A stretch of DNA of 16,648 nucleotides from Bacillota bacterium (lineage in GTDB: Bacteria; Bacillota_A; Clostridia; Lutisporales; Lutisporaceae): positions 1-16,648 of the forward strand of contig JAKJBT010000038.1 in NCBI GenBank assembly GCA_022706865.1, written 5' to 3'. Shown here one piece after another: positions 1 through 6,129 of this stretch. Numbering within the stretch: position 1 is the first letter of the stretch; each line of letters starts with the position of its first letter. The position numbers were made by a program, and so were the translations under genes. The notes below the pieces were generated by a model that saw nothing but the letters and a program-made list of their open reading frames with translations, ran no database searches and was not told the DNA's origin.

Positions 1-12
1 TTCTCTGCCTAA

Positions 13-287
13 AACCACACATCGACCAGCAATTATGCTATATCCAAGGGAAAAGCTCAACCTAAACAAATTGAAAATCTACGAAACATGAAGATATTTA
101 AAGAAAATGAGAGTATATTAAGGGAGGGGATGTAAGAACCTTTATTGGCGATAATGAAAGACAGTATGCTCATGATGGTGATTTAGTAATGGTTACAAGA
201 CAAGCCGGAGAATATGCAGAGCAAATAGGATTTGAAAATATCAGTGATAAGAAAGTCAATATCATCAGAACAGTAATATATTATTAA
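13..287 (+). pseudogene. frame-broken remnant of an unrecognised protein
   Basis: Two overlapping open stretches read like one protein split by a frameshift. Frame 1 (13-135) ends ...FKENESILREGM and stops. The other frame (111-287) continues GDVRTFIGDNERQYAHDG... and ends in ...IIRTVIYY at TAA 285-287. Adding one G to the GGGG run at 126-129 would join them as ...ILREGDVRTFIGDN..., so a one-base loss in a homopolymer is the simplest explanation. There is no convincing start codon with an SD site, and a TAA at 10-12 closes frame 1 upstream. I do not recognise the family. It could be a decaying gene end, or an intact gene with a sequencing error plus a second indel near the window edge. Confidence 0.35.
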
Positions 288-307
288 GGGCTTGATTGCT
301 GCAGCTA

Positions 308-316
308 TGATATAAT
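308..316 (+). promoter_or_regulatory. possible extended -10 promoter for the DUF1287 gene
   Basis: TGATATAAT is a consensus -10 box with an upstream TG. The region where a -35 box should be (about 288-293) is poor. It lies about 70 bases before the DUF1287 start. Confidence 0.4.
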
Positions 317-384
317 ACTGGAAAAGTAATTATGTCATAGTTTTTTGTTGTACAATGGGAGATGCAAGGGGGTGAAGTGATATA

Positions 385-1134
385 ATGAAGAACATTTCAG
401 AGAAAGCAGTAGCTGCAATTCTTGTCATATTGATTGTGATTTCGGGCATTTTGTTGTTAAAATATACTGGCTCTGTGGAACAAGAAAAACAAGTTGAAAA
501 AGAAATTGCCTATCCTGATGAATCCGCTGATTCTTTTGAAGAATTGGAAGGCCTTGAAATTGAAAGGCTTTTCTCCGGAAACGATGAAGACACCGACAGT
601 ATTGATGATCTGGAGGATATTGTTCAGGGCGCAAGGGCTGATGTGGAGAACAAATCCACATATAAGGATGCATATTATAGAGGAGGCTATCCCCCTGAGG
701 ATGAGGGAGTATGCACTGATGTGATATGGAGAGCCTTCAGAAACTCCGGTTTTGAACTCAAGGACTTGGTTGATGAGGATATTGAAAATAATACCGATAA
801 GTATAAGAGAGTAACCGAATCGGGAGGACCTGACCCAAATATTGACTTTAGAAGAATACCCAATCTCGTAGTATTCTTCGACAAATATGCAGTCAGGCTT
901 ACTAATGAAATATTGCCCGGAAACAAAGAAAACCTGTACCAATGGCAGGGTGGGGACATAGTTGTCTTTGGAGGCAGAATAAAGCATATAGGAATCATAT
1001 CGGATAAGAGAAATAAGGATGGAGTGCCGTATTTGATACATAATTCGGGCCCTTATTCTGCAGAAGAAGATTCGCTGTTATACTGGAACGGTATATCGGA
1101 AATAACCAGGCATTATAGATGGATTAAAGAATAG
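385..1134 (+). CDS. DUF1287 family protein, membrane-anchored
   Basis: The 249-residue protein has one hydrophobic N-terminal segment (about residues 8-26), then an acidic, low-complexity linker (about 35-80), then a DUF1287 domain (about 80-249). This suggests an extracytoplasmic protein held by an uncleaved anchor. DUF1287 (YijF-type) proteins resemble NlpC/P60 papain-fold enzymes. Matching candidate residues here are C110 in GVCTDV, H201 in KHIGIISD and H219 in LIHN, so a cell-wall or amide hydrolase role is possible, though the family's substrate is unknown to me. The start is supported by AAGGGGGTGA at 368-377. It appears monocistronic, and the next gene has its own SD. The family call is fairly firm; the activity is inference. 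Confidence 0.8.
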   Translation: MKNISEKAVAAILVILIVISGILLLKYTGSVEQEKQVEKEIAYPDESADSFEELEGLEIERLFSGNDEDTDSIDDLEDIVQGARADVENKSTYKDAYYRGGYPPEDEGVCTDVIWRAFRNSGFELKDLVDEDIENNTDKYKRVTESGGPDPNIDFRRIPNLVVFFDKYAVRLTNEILPGNKENLYQWQGGDIVVFGGRIKHIGIISDKRNKDGVPYLIHNSGPYSAEEDSLLYWNGISEITRHYRWIKE

Positions 1135-1213
1135 TTTATGGTATAATCAGATTGGATATATGACATATGGCAGTTGCGATGGCAAATACAATAATTAAAA
1201 CAGGAGGGGTACA

Positions 1214-1657
1214 ATGGGCAAATATGAAGAAATCCAGGAAAAAACACTGAATTATTTTAATAGCGGCTATAACTGCTGTGAATCTGTAGTTATGGCTGTA
1301 TGTGATTATTTGGGTACGGACAAGGAAATACCCCAGAAAATCGCAACTCCTTTCGGGGCTGGAATGAGCAAGAACGGAAGCAACTGCGGAGCATTGAATG
1401 CTGCTTTTATTTGCATGGGACTGGTCGGCGGCAGAAAGACCAGTGGAGACAGCAAAGATACATCATTTTTACCGGCAGACAGGATATTTGGAAAATTCAA
1501 GGAGAAGTACGGATCAACCTTCTGTTATGATATTACAGGTTTGGATATGAAAAAAACCGTAGAAACAGAAGAGGAAAAGATGAAAAGGCATAACGAACTT
1601 TGCGGCCCCCTGGTAATGCAGGTGACACAGTGGATATTGGAGGAAATAAATCTTTAA
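1214..1657 (+). CDS. C_GCAxxG_C_C family (redox-type) protein
   Basis: This 147-residue cytoplasmic protein belongs to the small cysteine-rich C_GCAxxG_C_C family common in anaerobes. Visible features are NCCES (C21, C22), C30, a glycine-rich core GAGMSKNGSNCGALNAAF with C58, then C67, C104 and C130. The usual CGALTGA-type core reads CGALNAA here, a mild variation. The cysteine spacing suggests metal or Fe-S binding or thiol redox chemistry, but no reaction is established for the family. The start follows AGGAGGGG closely (1203-1210). The gene ends just before a strong hairpin shared with the convergent aldolase gene, so it is probably transcribed alone. Confidence 0.85.
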   Translation: MGKYEEIQEKTLNYFNSGYNCCESVVMAVCDYLGTDKEIPQKIATPFGAGMSKNGSNCGALNAAFICMGLVGGRKTSGDSKDTSFLPADRIFGKFKEKYGSTFCYDITGLDMKKTVETEEEKMKRHNELCGPLVMQVTQWILEEINL

Positions 1658-1660
1658 GGG

Positions 1661-1707
1661 AAGCTGAGAGGACAGGCGAAACGTCCCGTCCTCTCAGCTT
1701 TTGCTTT
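1661..1707. terminator. hairpin terminator between convergent genes
   Basis: A perfect 13-bp stem pairs AAGCTGAGAGGAC (1661-1673) with GTCCTCTCAGCTT (1688-1700) around a 14-base loop. On the plus strand TTGCTTT follows. It begins 4 bases after the C_GCAxxG_C_C stop and ends 5 bases before the aldolase stop, so it could serve both. The T tract is better on the plus strand. Confidence 0.85.
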
Positions 1708-2635
1708 ATATTCTGCCGCTGCAGTTCAATACATTCCTCATCTTGTGCTTAACCATGTTCTTTATGGCTTCCCTTGCCGGCTTCAGATACTGTCTCGGGT
1801 CAAAGTCTCCCGGGTTCTCGGCAAAATGCTTTCTTATCGAAGCAGTCATCGCAAGCCTCAGGTCGGTATCTATGTTTATCTTGCATACGCCGAGTTTTCC
1901 TGCCCTCAGAAGCATATCCTCCGGTACACCCTGTGCTCCTGCTACGTTGCCGCCATATTTGTTGCAAAGATCGACGAACTCGGGAAGAACTGTGGAAGCC
2001 CCGTGAAGAACCAAGGGAAAGCCAGGCAGAAGCCTGGTTATTTTCTCAAGCCTTTCAAAGTCCAGCTTAGGTTCTCCTTTGAACTTATATGCCCCGTGGC
2101 TGGTGCCTATTGCTATTGCAAGAGAGTCAACTCCTGTTCTCTCAACAAATTCAACGGCCTGGTCGGGATCGGTATATGTAGCATCCTTGGCGCTTACATT
2201 GACAGCATCCTCAACCCCTGCCAGTTTGCCCAGCTCTGCCTCTACCACTATACCTCTCTCATGGGCATATTCAACAACTCGTTTTGTGACTGCAATATTC
2301 TCTTCAAAGGGATGCTTGGAGCCGTCAATCATAACGGATGTGAAGCCTCCATCAATACAAGACTTGCATATTTCAAAGTCTTCACCATGATCCAGGTGTA
2401 GGCAGATTGGGAGGCCGGTATCTTCTACCGCTGCTTCAACCAGCTTCATAAGATAAACATGTTTTGCATACTTTCTTGCACCTGCAGAAACCTGCAGTAT
2501 CAGTGGTGCGTTTTCTTCCTTGGCGGCATCAACAATCCCTTGGATTATTTCCATATTGTTCACATTGAACGCCCCTACGGCATACTGGCCCTCATATGCT
2601 TTCCTGAACATTTCTTTTGATGTTACCAATGACAT
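1706..2635 (-). CDS. fba: class II fructose-1,6-bisphosphate aldolase
   Basis: A zinc-dependent aldolase of glycolysis and gluconeogenesis in the cytoplasm. It reversibly splits fructose-1,6-bisphosphate into dihydroxyacetone phosphate and glyceraldehyde-3-phosphate. The 309-residue chain is the normal length for the class IIA/B Fba-GatY-KbaY family. It shows the catalytic D82 and zinc ligand H83 in HLDHGE, E134 in VEAELG, H180 in GTSHGAYK, H211 in LHGAS and the phosphate-binding KINIDTD stretch (252-258). Tagatose-bisphosphate aldolases share these motifs, so substrate choice is inferred from the single glycolytic-type copy and not proven. The start has GGAGG at 2642-2646 on the minus strand. 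It is likely monocistronic, with an extended -10 promoter just upstream. Confidence 0.93.
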   Translation of the reverse strand: MSLVTSKEMFRKAYEGQYAVGAFNVNNMEIIQGIVDAAKEENAPLILQVSAGARKYAKHVYLMKLVEAAVEDTGLPICLHLDHGEDFEICKSCIDGGFTSVMIDGSKHPFEENIAVTKRVVEYAHERGIVVEAELGKLAGVEDAVNVSAKDATYTDPDQAVEFVERTGVDSLAIAIGTSHGAYKFKGEPKLDFERLEKITRLLPGFPLVLHGASTVLPEFVDLCNKYGGNVAGAQGVPEDMLLRAGKLGVCKINIDTDLRLAMTASIRKHFAENPGDFDPRQYLKPAREAIKNMVKHKMRNVLNCSGRI

Positions 2636-2675
2636 GATAATTCCTCCTTTTGCTAATTGTATTTTGCATAAATAT

Positions 2676-2684
2676 AGTATACCA
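2676..2684 (-). promoter_or_regulatory. extended -10 promoter of fba
   Basis: On the minus strand this reads TGGTATACT: a TATACT -10 box preceded by TGN, about 40 bases before the aldolase start. No good -35 box is seen, as is common for extended -10 promoters. Confidence 0.5.
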
Positions 2685-2723
2685 CAAAATTTGCTGCTTT
2701 TATGGCATCAGCTTGAGAAAAAC

Positions 2724-3758
2724 TTAGAGCATTTCTATTATTTTCAGTTCCGGAATCATGCTGAGATCAGTTATTGTATCCTTTGATTTTATGAGAGGCC
2801 TGGAAATCCTGTTGGTGTTAATATATACTATCTCGCCGATGGAGCCGTCGCTCAGCTTGACTTTTGTACCGATATAATAGCTTGATATATGTTTCAGGAA
2901 AGTAAGCATAATACCGGCATCACACTTTGTAAGATATTCACTTTCATACATTTCCAGCACGTCAAAAGGTGTCTGGCGTTTTTTGTAAATACGGTTTGAG
3001 GTCATAGCGTCAAATGTATCAACAACAGCCAATATCTTTGCATAGTAATGAATCCTTTCCGATTTGCATCCAAAGGGATAACCGGAGCCATCCTCCCTTT
3101 CATGATGCATCAATACCCCCAAAGCAACATCCTTACTGATTTCTTTATTGCCCTCCAGCATCTTATAGCCAATAAGAGGGTGCTGCTTTATTTTATCAAA
3201 TTCTTCTTCTGTAAGTGTATCAGGCTTATTGAGTATTTCAGGAGATATTTTTGATTTTCCGATGTCATGTAATATCCCGCAATAGGAGAGCTGCTCAATG
3301 TGTTTATGTCCCAGGTTCAGCCAAGAGCCCAACAGGGAGCATAAAAGTGATACATTCAAGCTGTGTGTGTAGGTATATTCACTAATTGATCTGACCTTGC
3401 TGAGGCATGAGATAAGATCGTTTATTGAGTCAAAATTGCTGATGAGGCTTCTTGATACTTCGCTTATACGTTCCATTTCCAATGTTTTTCCGCAGCTTAT
3501 ATCCCAAATTATCTCTTTAAATTCCTCAAGATTGTTATTGTATTGGGCCTCGATGACAGCGTGCTTCTTTTCTTTGAACTCATAATCCTTGTAAATTTTA
3601 ACAAAATTCAAACCCAGCTTCATCAATTTGCTGATGGAGTATTCGTCCAATATTGAGTTCTGATAAAGTATCACTGCGCCATAGTCGTTTATGATGTCAG
3701 AAGCCAATACCATCCCCGGTTTACAATCGGAAGTCCTCATTATTCTTATTTCCGCCAT
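2724..3758 (-). CDS. HD-GYP domain protein (probable c-di-GMP phosphodiesterase)
   Basis: Of the 344 residues, about 1-60 resemble the N-terminal extension often seen before HD-GYP domains (GMVLASDI). The HD-GYP domain covers about 125-290. It shows THSLNVS (H132), the HD pair in GILHDIGK (H164, D165), H193 in QHPLIGYKML, MHHEREDGSGYP (H218, H219, with the GYP motif as GSGYP), and D247 in VVDTFDAMTSNR. All metal-binding positions look intact, so hydrolysis of cyclic-di-GMP is the likely activity. There is no receiver or membrane segment, so what it senses is unclear. A C-terminal segment (296-322) with GTKVKLSDG and NRISRP is typical of clostridial HD-GYP proteins. AGGTGA at 3765-3770 supports the start. 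Confidence 0.88.
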   Translation of the reverse strand: MAEIRIMRTSDCKPGMVLASDIINDYGAVILYQNSILDEYSISKLMKLGLNFVKIYKDYEFKEKKHAVIEAQYNNNLEEFKEIIWDISCGKTLEMERISEVSRSLISNFDSINDLISCLSKVRSISEYTYTHSLNVSLLCSLLGSWLNLGHKHIEQLSYCGILHDIGKSKISPEILNKPDTLTEEEFDKIKQHPLIGYKMLEGNKEISKDVALGVLMHHEREDGSGYPFGCKSERIHYYAKILAVVDTFDAMTSNRIYKKRQTPFDVLEMYESEYLTKCDAGIMLTFLKHISSYYIGTKVKLSDGSIGEIVYINTNRISRPLIKSKDTITDLSMIPELKIIEML

Positions 3759-3809
3759 TATATCACCTGCCTCATTTAAAATAATTTGTAGAATATTCCC
3801 ACTAATTAG

Positions 3810-3837
3810 ATTATATATTAAATCACGATAATGTAAA
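3810..3837 (-). promoter_or_regulatory. sigma-A type promoter of the HD-GYP gene
   Basis: On the minus strand, TTTACA (3832-3837) and TATAAT (3810-3815) are separated by 16 bases, about 50 bases before the HD-GYP start. Confidence 0.6.
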
Positions 3838-3918
3838 GGTAATAAGTTAAAATCATATGGAAACGTCTGGAATTAGCTTGTTACAATGTTGTAGTAATGA
3901 TTAAAAGAGGAATTTATT

Positions 3919-4032
3919 ATGTTTTGTAGAATATATTTCAGTAATCAAAAAGATGTATAGGCAAAAGAAAACGTTTTGCACTATCTGGATTTGATAGAAG
4001 AGGTTTCTGCGAAACATATGATATGCGGGTGA
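3919..4032 (+). pseudogene. small reading frame with an in-frame TAG codon
   Basis: AGAGG at 3906-3910 stands 8 bases before an ATG at 3919. The frame reads MFCRIYFSNQKDV, then TAG at 3958-3960, then continues in the same frame as AKENVLHYLDLIEEVSAKH and MICG to TGA at 4030-4032. The part after the TAG looks protein-like (an amphipathic helix), not random. The TGA overlaps the SD of the acetyltransferase gene, which starts 4 bases later, so the two look like an operon. One base change (for example TTG to TAG) would explain the interruption. Alternatives are a 13-residue leader peptide, readthrough, or chance. I do not recognise the peptide. Confidence 0.35.
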
Positions 4033-4036
4033 GAAA

Positions 4037-4570
4037 ATGCTTACGCTTAATAATAAATTGGATAATCTTATATTCAGGGACATTACCAAGGAGGATTTGA
4101 AGGATGTCCTGAATCTGTATAACCAGAATGATGAGAACATATATGCAACAGGCATAGACAGAAGAATGTCCCTGAGGGATATAAATGAAAAGTATCTGGA
4201 AGTGCTTGTCAACAGCCATGAATTCTTTACCGGTATTTTTCTGGAAGAAGAAGATGCCTTGCAGCTGGTCGGTGTAATAAAAGGAAGGATCGATTATGAG
4301 AACAGCGAAGAAGCATGGATATCTTCAATTCTTGTGGATAACAGGTATCAGAGGCTGGGAATCGGGACCAAGGCTGCTGAAGCATTGATAAACATGCTGA
4401 ACAAGAGCTATGATGTAAAGAGATTCTATATAGGAATAATCGCCGGAAACAGTGTTGGGAGGTGCTTTTGGCAGAAGCTTGATTTCAGCTACTTCAGGAC
4501 TATCGAACAGTATATTAAGCTAAATGCCCTTGCAGAGGATTTTATAATAATGAAAAGGGAAATGCTGTAA
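4037..4570 (+). CDS. GNAT family N-acetyltransferase
   Basis: A 177-residue protein of the GNAT fold, which transfers an acetyl group from acetyl-CoA to an amine. The acetyl-CoA binding motif A is seen at about 97-117: the strand SSILVD is followed by RYQRLGIGTKA, which contains the Q/RxxGxG signature (105-110). N138 and the following GRCFWQKLDF (141-150) match motif B, where an asparagine precedes the last helix. The substrate cannot be read from the sequence. The start has GGGTGAG (4027-4033) a little close to the ATG. The SD overlaps the end of a small upstream frame, suggesting translational coupling. The stop codon lies in the loop of a hairpin terminator. Confidence 0.85.
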   Translation: MLTLNNKLDNLIFRDITKEDLKDVLNLYNQNDENIYATGIDRRMSLRDINEKYLEVLVNSHEFFTGIFLEEEDALQLVGVIKGRIDYENSEEAWISSILVDNRYQRLGIGTKAAEALINMLNKSYDVKRFYIGIIAGNSVGRCFWQKLDFSYFRTIEQYIKLNALAEDFIIMKREML

Positions 4571-4601
4571 ACATCCGCACTTCCCTTTATGTTTTGTTTT
4601 T
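4554..4601. terminator. terminator overlapping the 3' ends of two convergent genes
   Basis: AAAGGGAAATGC (4554-4565) pairs with GCACTTCCCTTT (4577-4588), 12 positions with one A-C mismatch and an 11-base loop. GTTTTGTTTTT follows on the plus strand, and the minus-strand continuation is also T-rich. It includes the acetyltransferase stop codon in the loop and the last bases of the transglycosylase gene. Confidence 0.75.
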
Positions 4602-5126
4602 AAGGCTTGACATTACTTTTCTCACATAGTTCTGAGTCTCTTCATAAGGTGGTATCCCGCCGTACTTCTTAACAGCATTGGGGCCTGCATTGTATGCTGC
4701 AAGAGCAAGCTCCAGATTACCGCCAAACTCTGTCAGCATTTCCCTAAGGTATCTGACGCCTCCTTCTATATTTTCCCGCGGGTCAAAAGCGTTATGTACT
4801 CCCAAAATTTTTGCGGTTTCAGGCATAAGCTGCATCAGGCCCATTGCCCCTGTCCTTGATACTGCAGTCGGGTCAAAGCCGGATTCCGCTTTCATAACGG
4901 CAGTTATTATATTTTCGCTGATATTATATTTTTTTGCGGCAGCTTTAATTAACGGACTATAATCTCCGCTATAATTATTCTGAACATCGGATTGCTCATT
5001 GATCTCATTTTCAAGTATGTTCTCAAAGCTTGGAGGATTGTCCTTTAATATCTTGACATAGGTTGGAAGCTGATTTTGTATTTCCAAAAGCTTTTGCCGA
5101 AGAATGCCGGATAAGATGGAAGACAA
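4587..5126 (-). CDS. lytic transglycosylase (SLT domain)
   Basis: A peptidoglycan-cleaving lytic transglycosylase of the goose-lysozyme-like SLT family. Numbering below is from the longer GTG frame; subtract 3 for the TTG start used here. The domain spans about 58-175, with catalytic E84 in KAESGFDP, GAMGLMQLMP (96-105) and ALAAYNAGP (144-152), all intact. The first 55 residues are a polar helical segment. There is no obvious signal peptide, so export is unexplained, as for several small clostridial SLT proteins. The start was moved to TTG at 5124-5126: the longer GTG start (5133-5135) lies inside AGGAGGTG, which sits 8 bases before TTG. The gene is convergent with the acetyltransferase and divergent from the DRTGG operon. 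Confidence 0.88.
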   Translation of the reverse strand: MSSILSGILRQKLLEIQNQLPTYVKILKDNPPSFENILENEINEQSDVQNNYSGDYSPLIKAAAKKYNISENIITAVMKAESGFDPTAVSRTGAMGLMQLMPETAKILGVHNAFDPRENIEGGVRYLREMLTEFGGNLELALAAYNAGPNAVKKYGGIPPYEETQNYVRKVMSSLKNKT

Positions 5127-5134
5127 TTTAACCA

Positions 5135-5140
5135 CCTCCT
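5135..5140 (-). promoter_or_regulatory. SD that sets the transglycosylase start
   Basis: AGGAGG on the minus strand overlaps the upstream GTG, so that GTG cannot be the start. TTG at 5124-5126 is 8 bases downstream. Confidence 0.7.
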
Positions 5141-5149
5141 GATGATTAT

Positions 5150-5178
5150 ATTTTAGTATAAATTAAAGGGCATATCAA
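5150..5178 (-). promoter_or_regulatory. promoter of the transglycosylase gene
   Basis: On the minus strand, TTGATA (5173-5178) and TAAAAT (5150-5155) are 17 bases apart. Transcription would start close to the SD, giving a very short leader. Confidence 0.6.
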
Positions 5179-5238
5179 TAAAAAGAAACAACAGAAAGAC
5201 TTTGTTAATATATTATCGATTTTATGCTTTTAATATTG

Positions 5239-5279
5239 TATAATTAAATATAGTTGTGAGTATACCACCAAACATGGTA
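5239..5279 (+). promoter_or_regulatory. probable -10 box and small inverted repeat ahead of the DRTGG-HydS operon
   Basis: A perfect TATAAT lies at 5239-5244, but the expected -35 position (5216-5221, TCGATT) is weak. Downstream, TACCA (5263-5267) and TGGTA (5275-5279) form a short inverted repeat in the leader that could be an operator. The weak -35 box would fit an activated promoter. Confidence 0.4.
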
Positions 5280-5298
5280 CTTTTAAGGAGGTTTATAT

Positions 5299-5649
5299 AT
5301 GAAAATATGTGAGGTTAAAGAAGTATTGAACGCAGAAGTGCTATGCGGGGATGATCTGTTGGAAAACGAGGTTTCATTTGCTTTCGGATCTGATCTGATG
5401 AGCGACGTATTAGCTTTTGTAAAGGGCAAGACCCTGCTCCTCACCGGATTAACCAACCAGCAGGTGGTAAGGACTGCGGAAATGGCAGATTTGAGCGCAA
5501 TAGTTTTTGTCAGGGGGAAAAAACCCGGCGAGGATATTGTTGACTTGGCTATTGAGAAGGGCATTGCGCTGCTTTTGACCAGGGATACTATGTATACTGC
5601 CTCGGGCAAGCTTTACAGCAATGGGCTGGAAGGTGTAAGTATCGATTGA
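5299..5649 (+). CDS. DRTGG domain protein, first copy
   Basis: A 116-residue protein made almost entirely of a DRTGG-type domain. That fold is known as the N-terminal or regulatory part of HPr kinase-like and phosphotransacetylase-like proteins and is thought to bind a small ligand. Recognisable parts are GSDLMSDVLAFV (30-41), LLLTGLTNQQVVRTAEMADL (46-65), IVFVRGKKPG (68-77) and the final GIALLLTRDTMYTA stretch (88-101). No catalytic site is seen. It opens the HydS operon with a strong AAGGAGG SD (5285-5291). A second, diverged DRTGG protein lies after the HydS gene, suggesting a pair of ligand-sensing partners. The function in this operon is inferred only. Confidence 0.8.
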   Translation: MKICEVKEVLNAEVLCGDDLLENEVSFAFGSDLMSDVLAFVKGKTLLLTGLTNQQVVRTAEMADLSAIVFVRGKKPGEDIVDLAIEKGIALLLTRDTMYTASGKLYSNGLEGVSID

Positions 5650-5688
5650 TAGGTCGGATTTCGGCTGCCTATTTGGAGGAATTATTTA

Positions 5689-6129
5689 ATGGAAGATATA
5701 AAATATATATTTAATGTAGAAAAAGATGATTTTGTCAGAGCAGGAGAAACATCAAGCAAAATAAAGAAAATCTTGAGGGAATTAGGTATCGACTCAAGTA
5801 TTATAAGAAAGATTTCCATTGCTGCTTACGAAGCGGAAATGAATATTGTCATTCATTCTAACGGGGGACAGATCGTGTTAGAGATTACCCCGGGGATTAT
5901 CAGGATAACAGCAAATGACAGGGGGCCAGGCATAGCCGACGTAGAACTGGCAATGAAGGAAGGTTATTCAACGGCTACCGACAGAGTAAGGGAAATGGGC
6001 TTTGGAGCCGGTATGGGTTTGCCTAATATGAAAAAATGCTCAGACAGGTTTTATGTAACTTCTTCGGAAGGAACAGGTACTCTTATTGTTATTGAAGTAG
6101 ATTTGAAAGTAGGTGAGCAATGTGAATAA
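5689..6129 (+). CDS. HATPase-type ATP-binding protein, anti-sigma/serine kinase-like
   Basis: A 146-residue stand-alone GHKL (HATPase_c) domain of the RsbW/SpoIIAB type. The N-box region is AAYEAEMNIVIHS (45-57), with E50 and N52. The G1 box is NDRGPGI (76-82, D77). The G2 box is GFGAGMGLPNMKK (104-116). There is no histidine phosphoacceptor domain, so it is not a sensor kinase; proteins like this phosphorylate serine/threonine or bind a partner such as a sigma factor. No anti-anti-sigma or sigma gene is adjacent, so its partner is unknown; the neighbouring HydS-like and DRTGG proteins are candidates. Its 3' end overlaps the HydS start, which implies translational coupling. Confidence 0.82.
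   Translation: MEDIKYIFNVEKDDFVRAGETSSKIKKILRELGIDSSIIRKISIAAYEAEMNIVIHSNGGQIVLEITPGIIRITANDRGPGIADVELAMKEGYSTATDRVREMGFGAGMGLPNMKKCSDRFYVTSSEGTGTLIVIEVDLKVGEQCE
6111..6117 (+). promoter_or_regulatory. SD that sets the HydS-like start
   Basis: AGGTGAG contains the upstream in-frame GTG (6113), so the start is more likely GTG at 6122, 5 bases after AGGTGA. The ATG at 6131 is about 14 bases away. Confidence 0.6.

Noticed and set aside
293..316. TTGATT plus TATAAT as a normal sigma-A promoter
   Set aside because: The spacing is only 12 bases; kept only as an extended -10 candidate.
1701..2401. long plus-strand frames opposite the aldolase gene
   Set aside because: They are antisense shadows of a gene with all its catalytic motifs.
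3901..4219. two minus-strand frames of about 100 residues opposite the acetyltransferase start
   Set aside because: No SD and no family resemblance; they run antisense to a well-supported gene.
5649..5672. hairpin ATAGG/CCTAT between the first DRTGG gene and the HATPase gene
   Set aside because: Short stem with mismatches and no T run; not a credible terminator.
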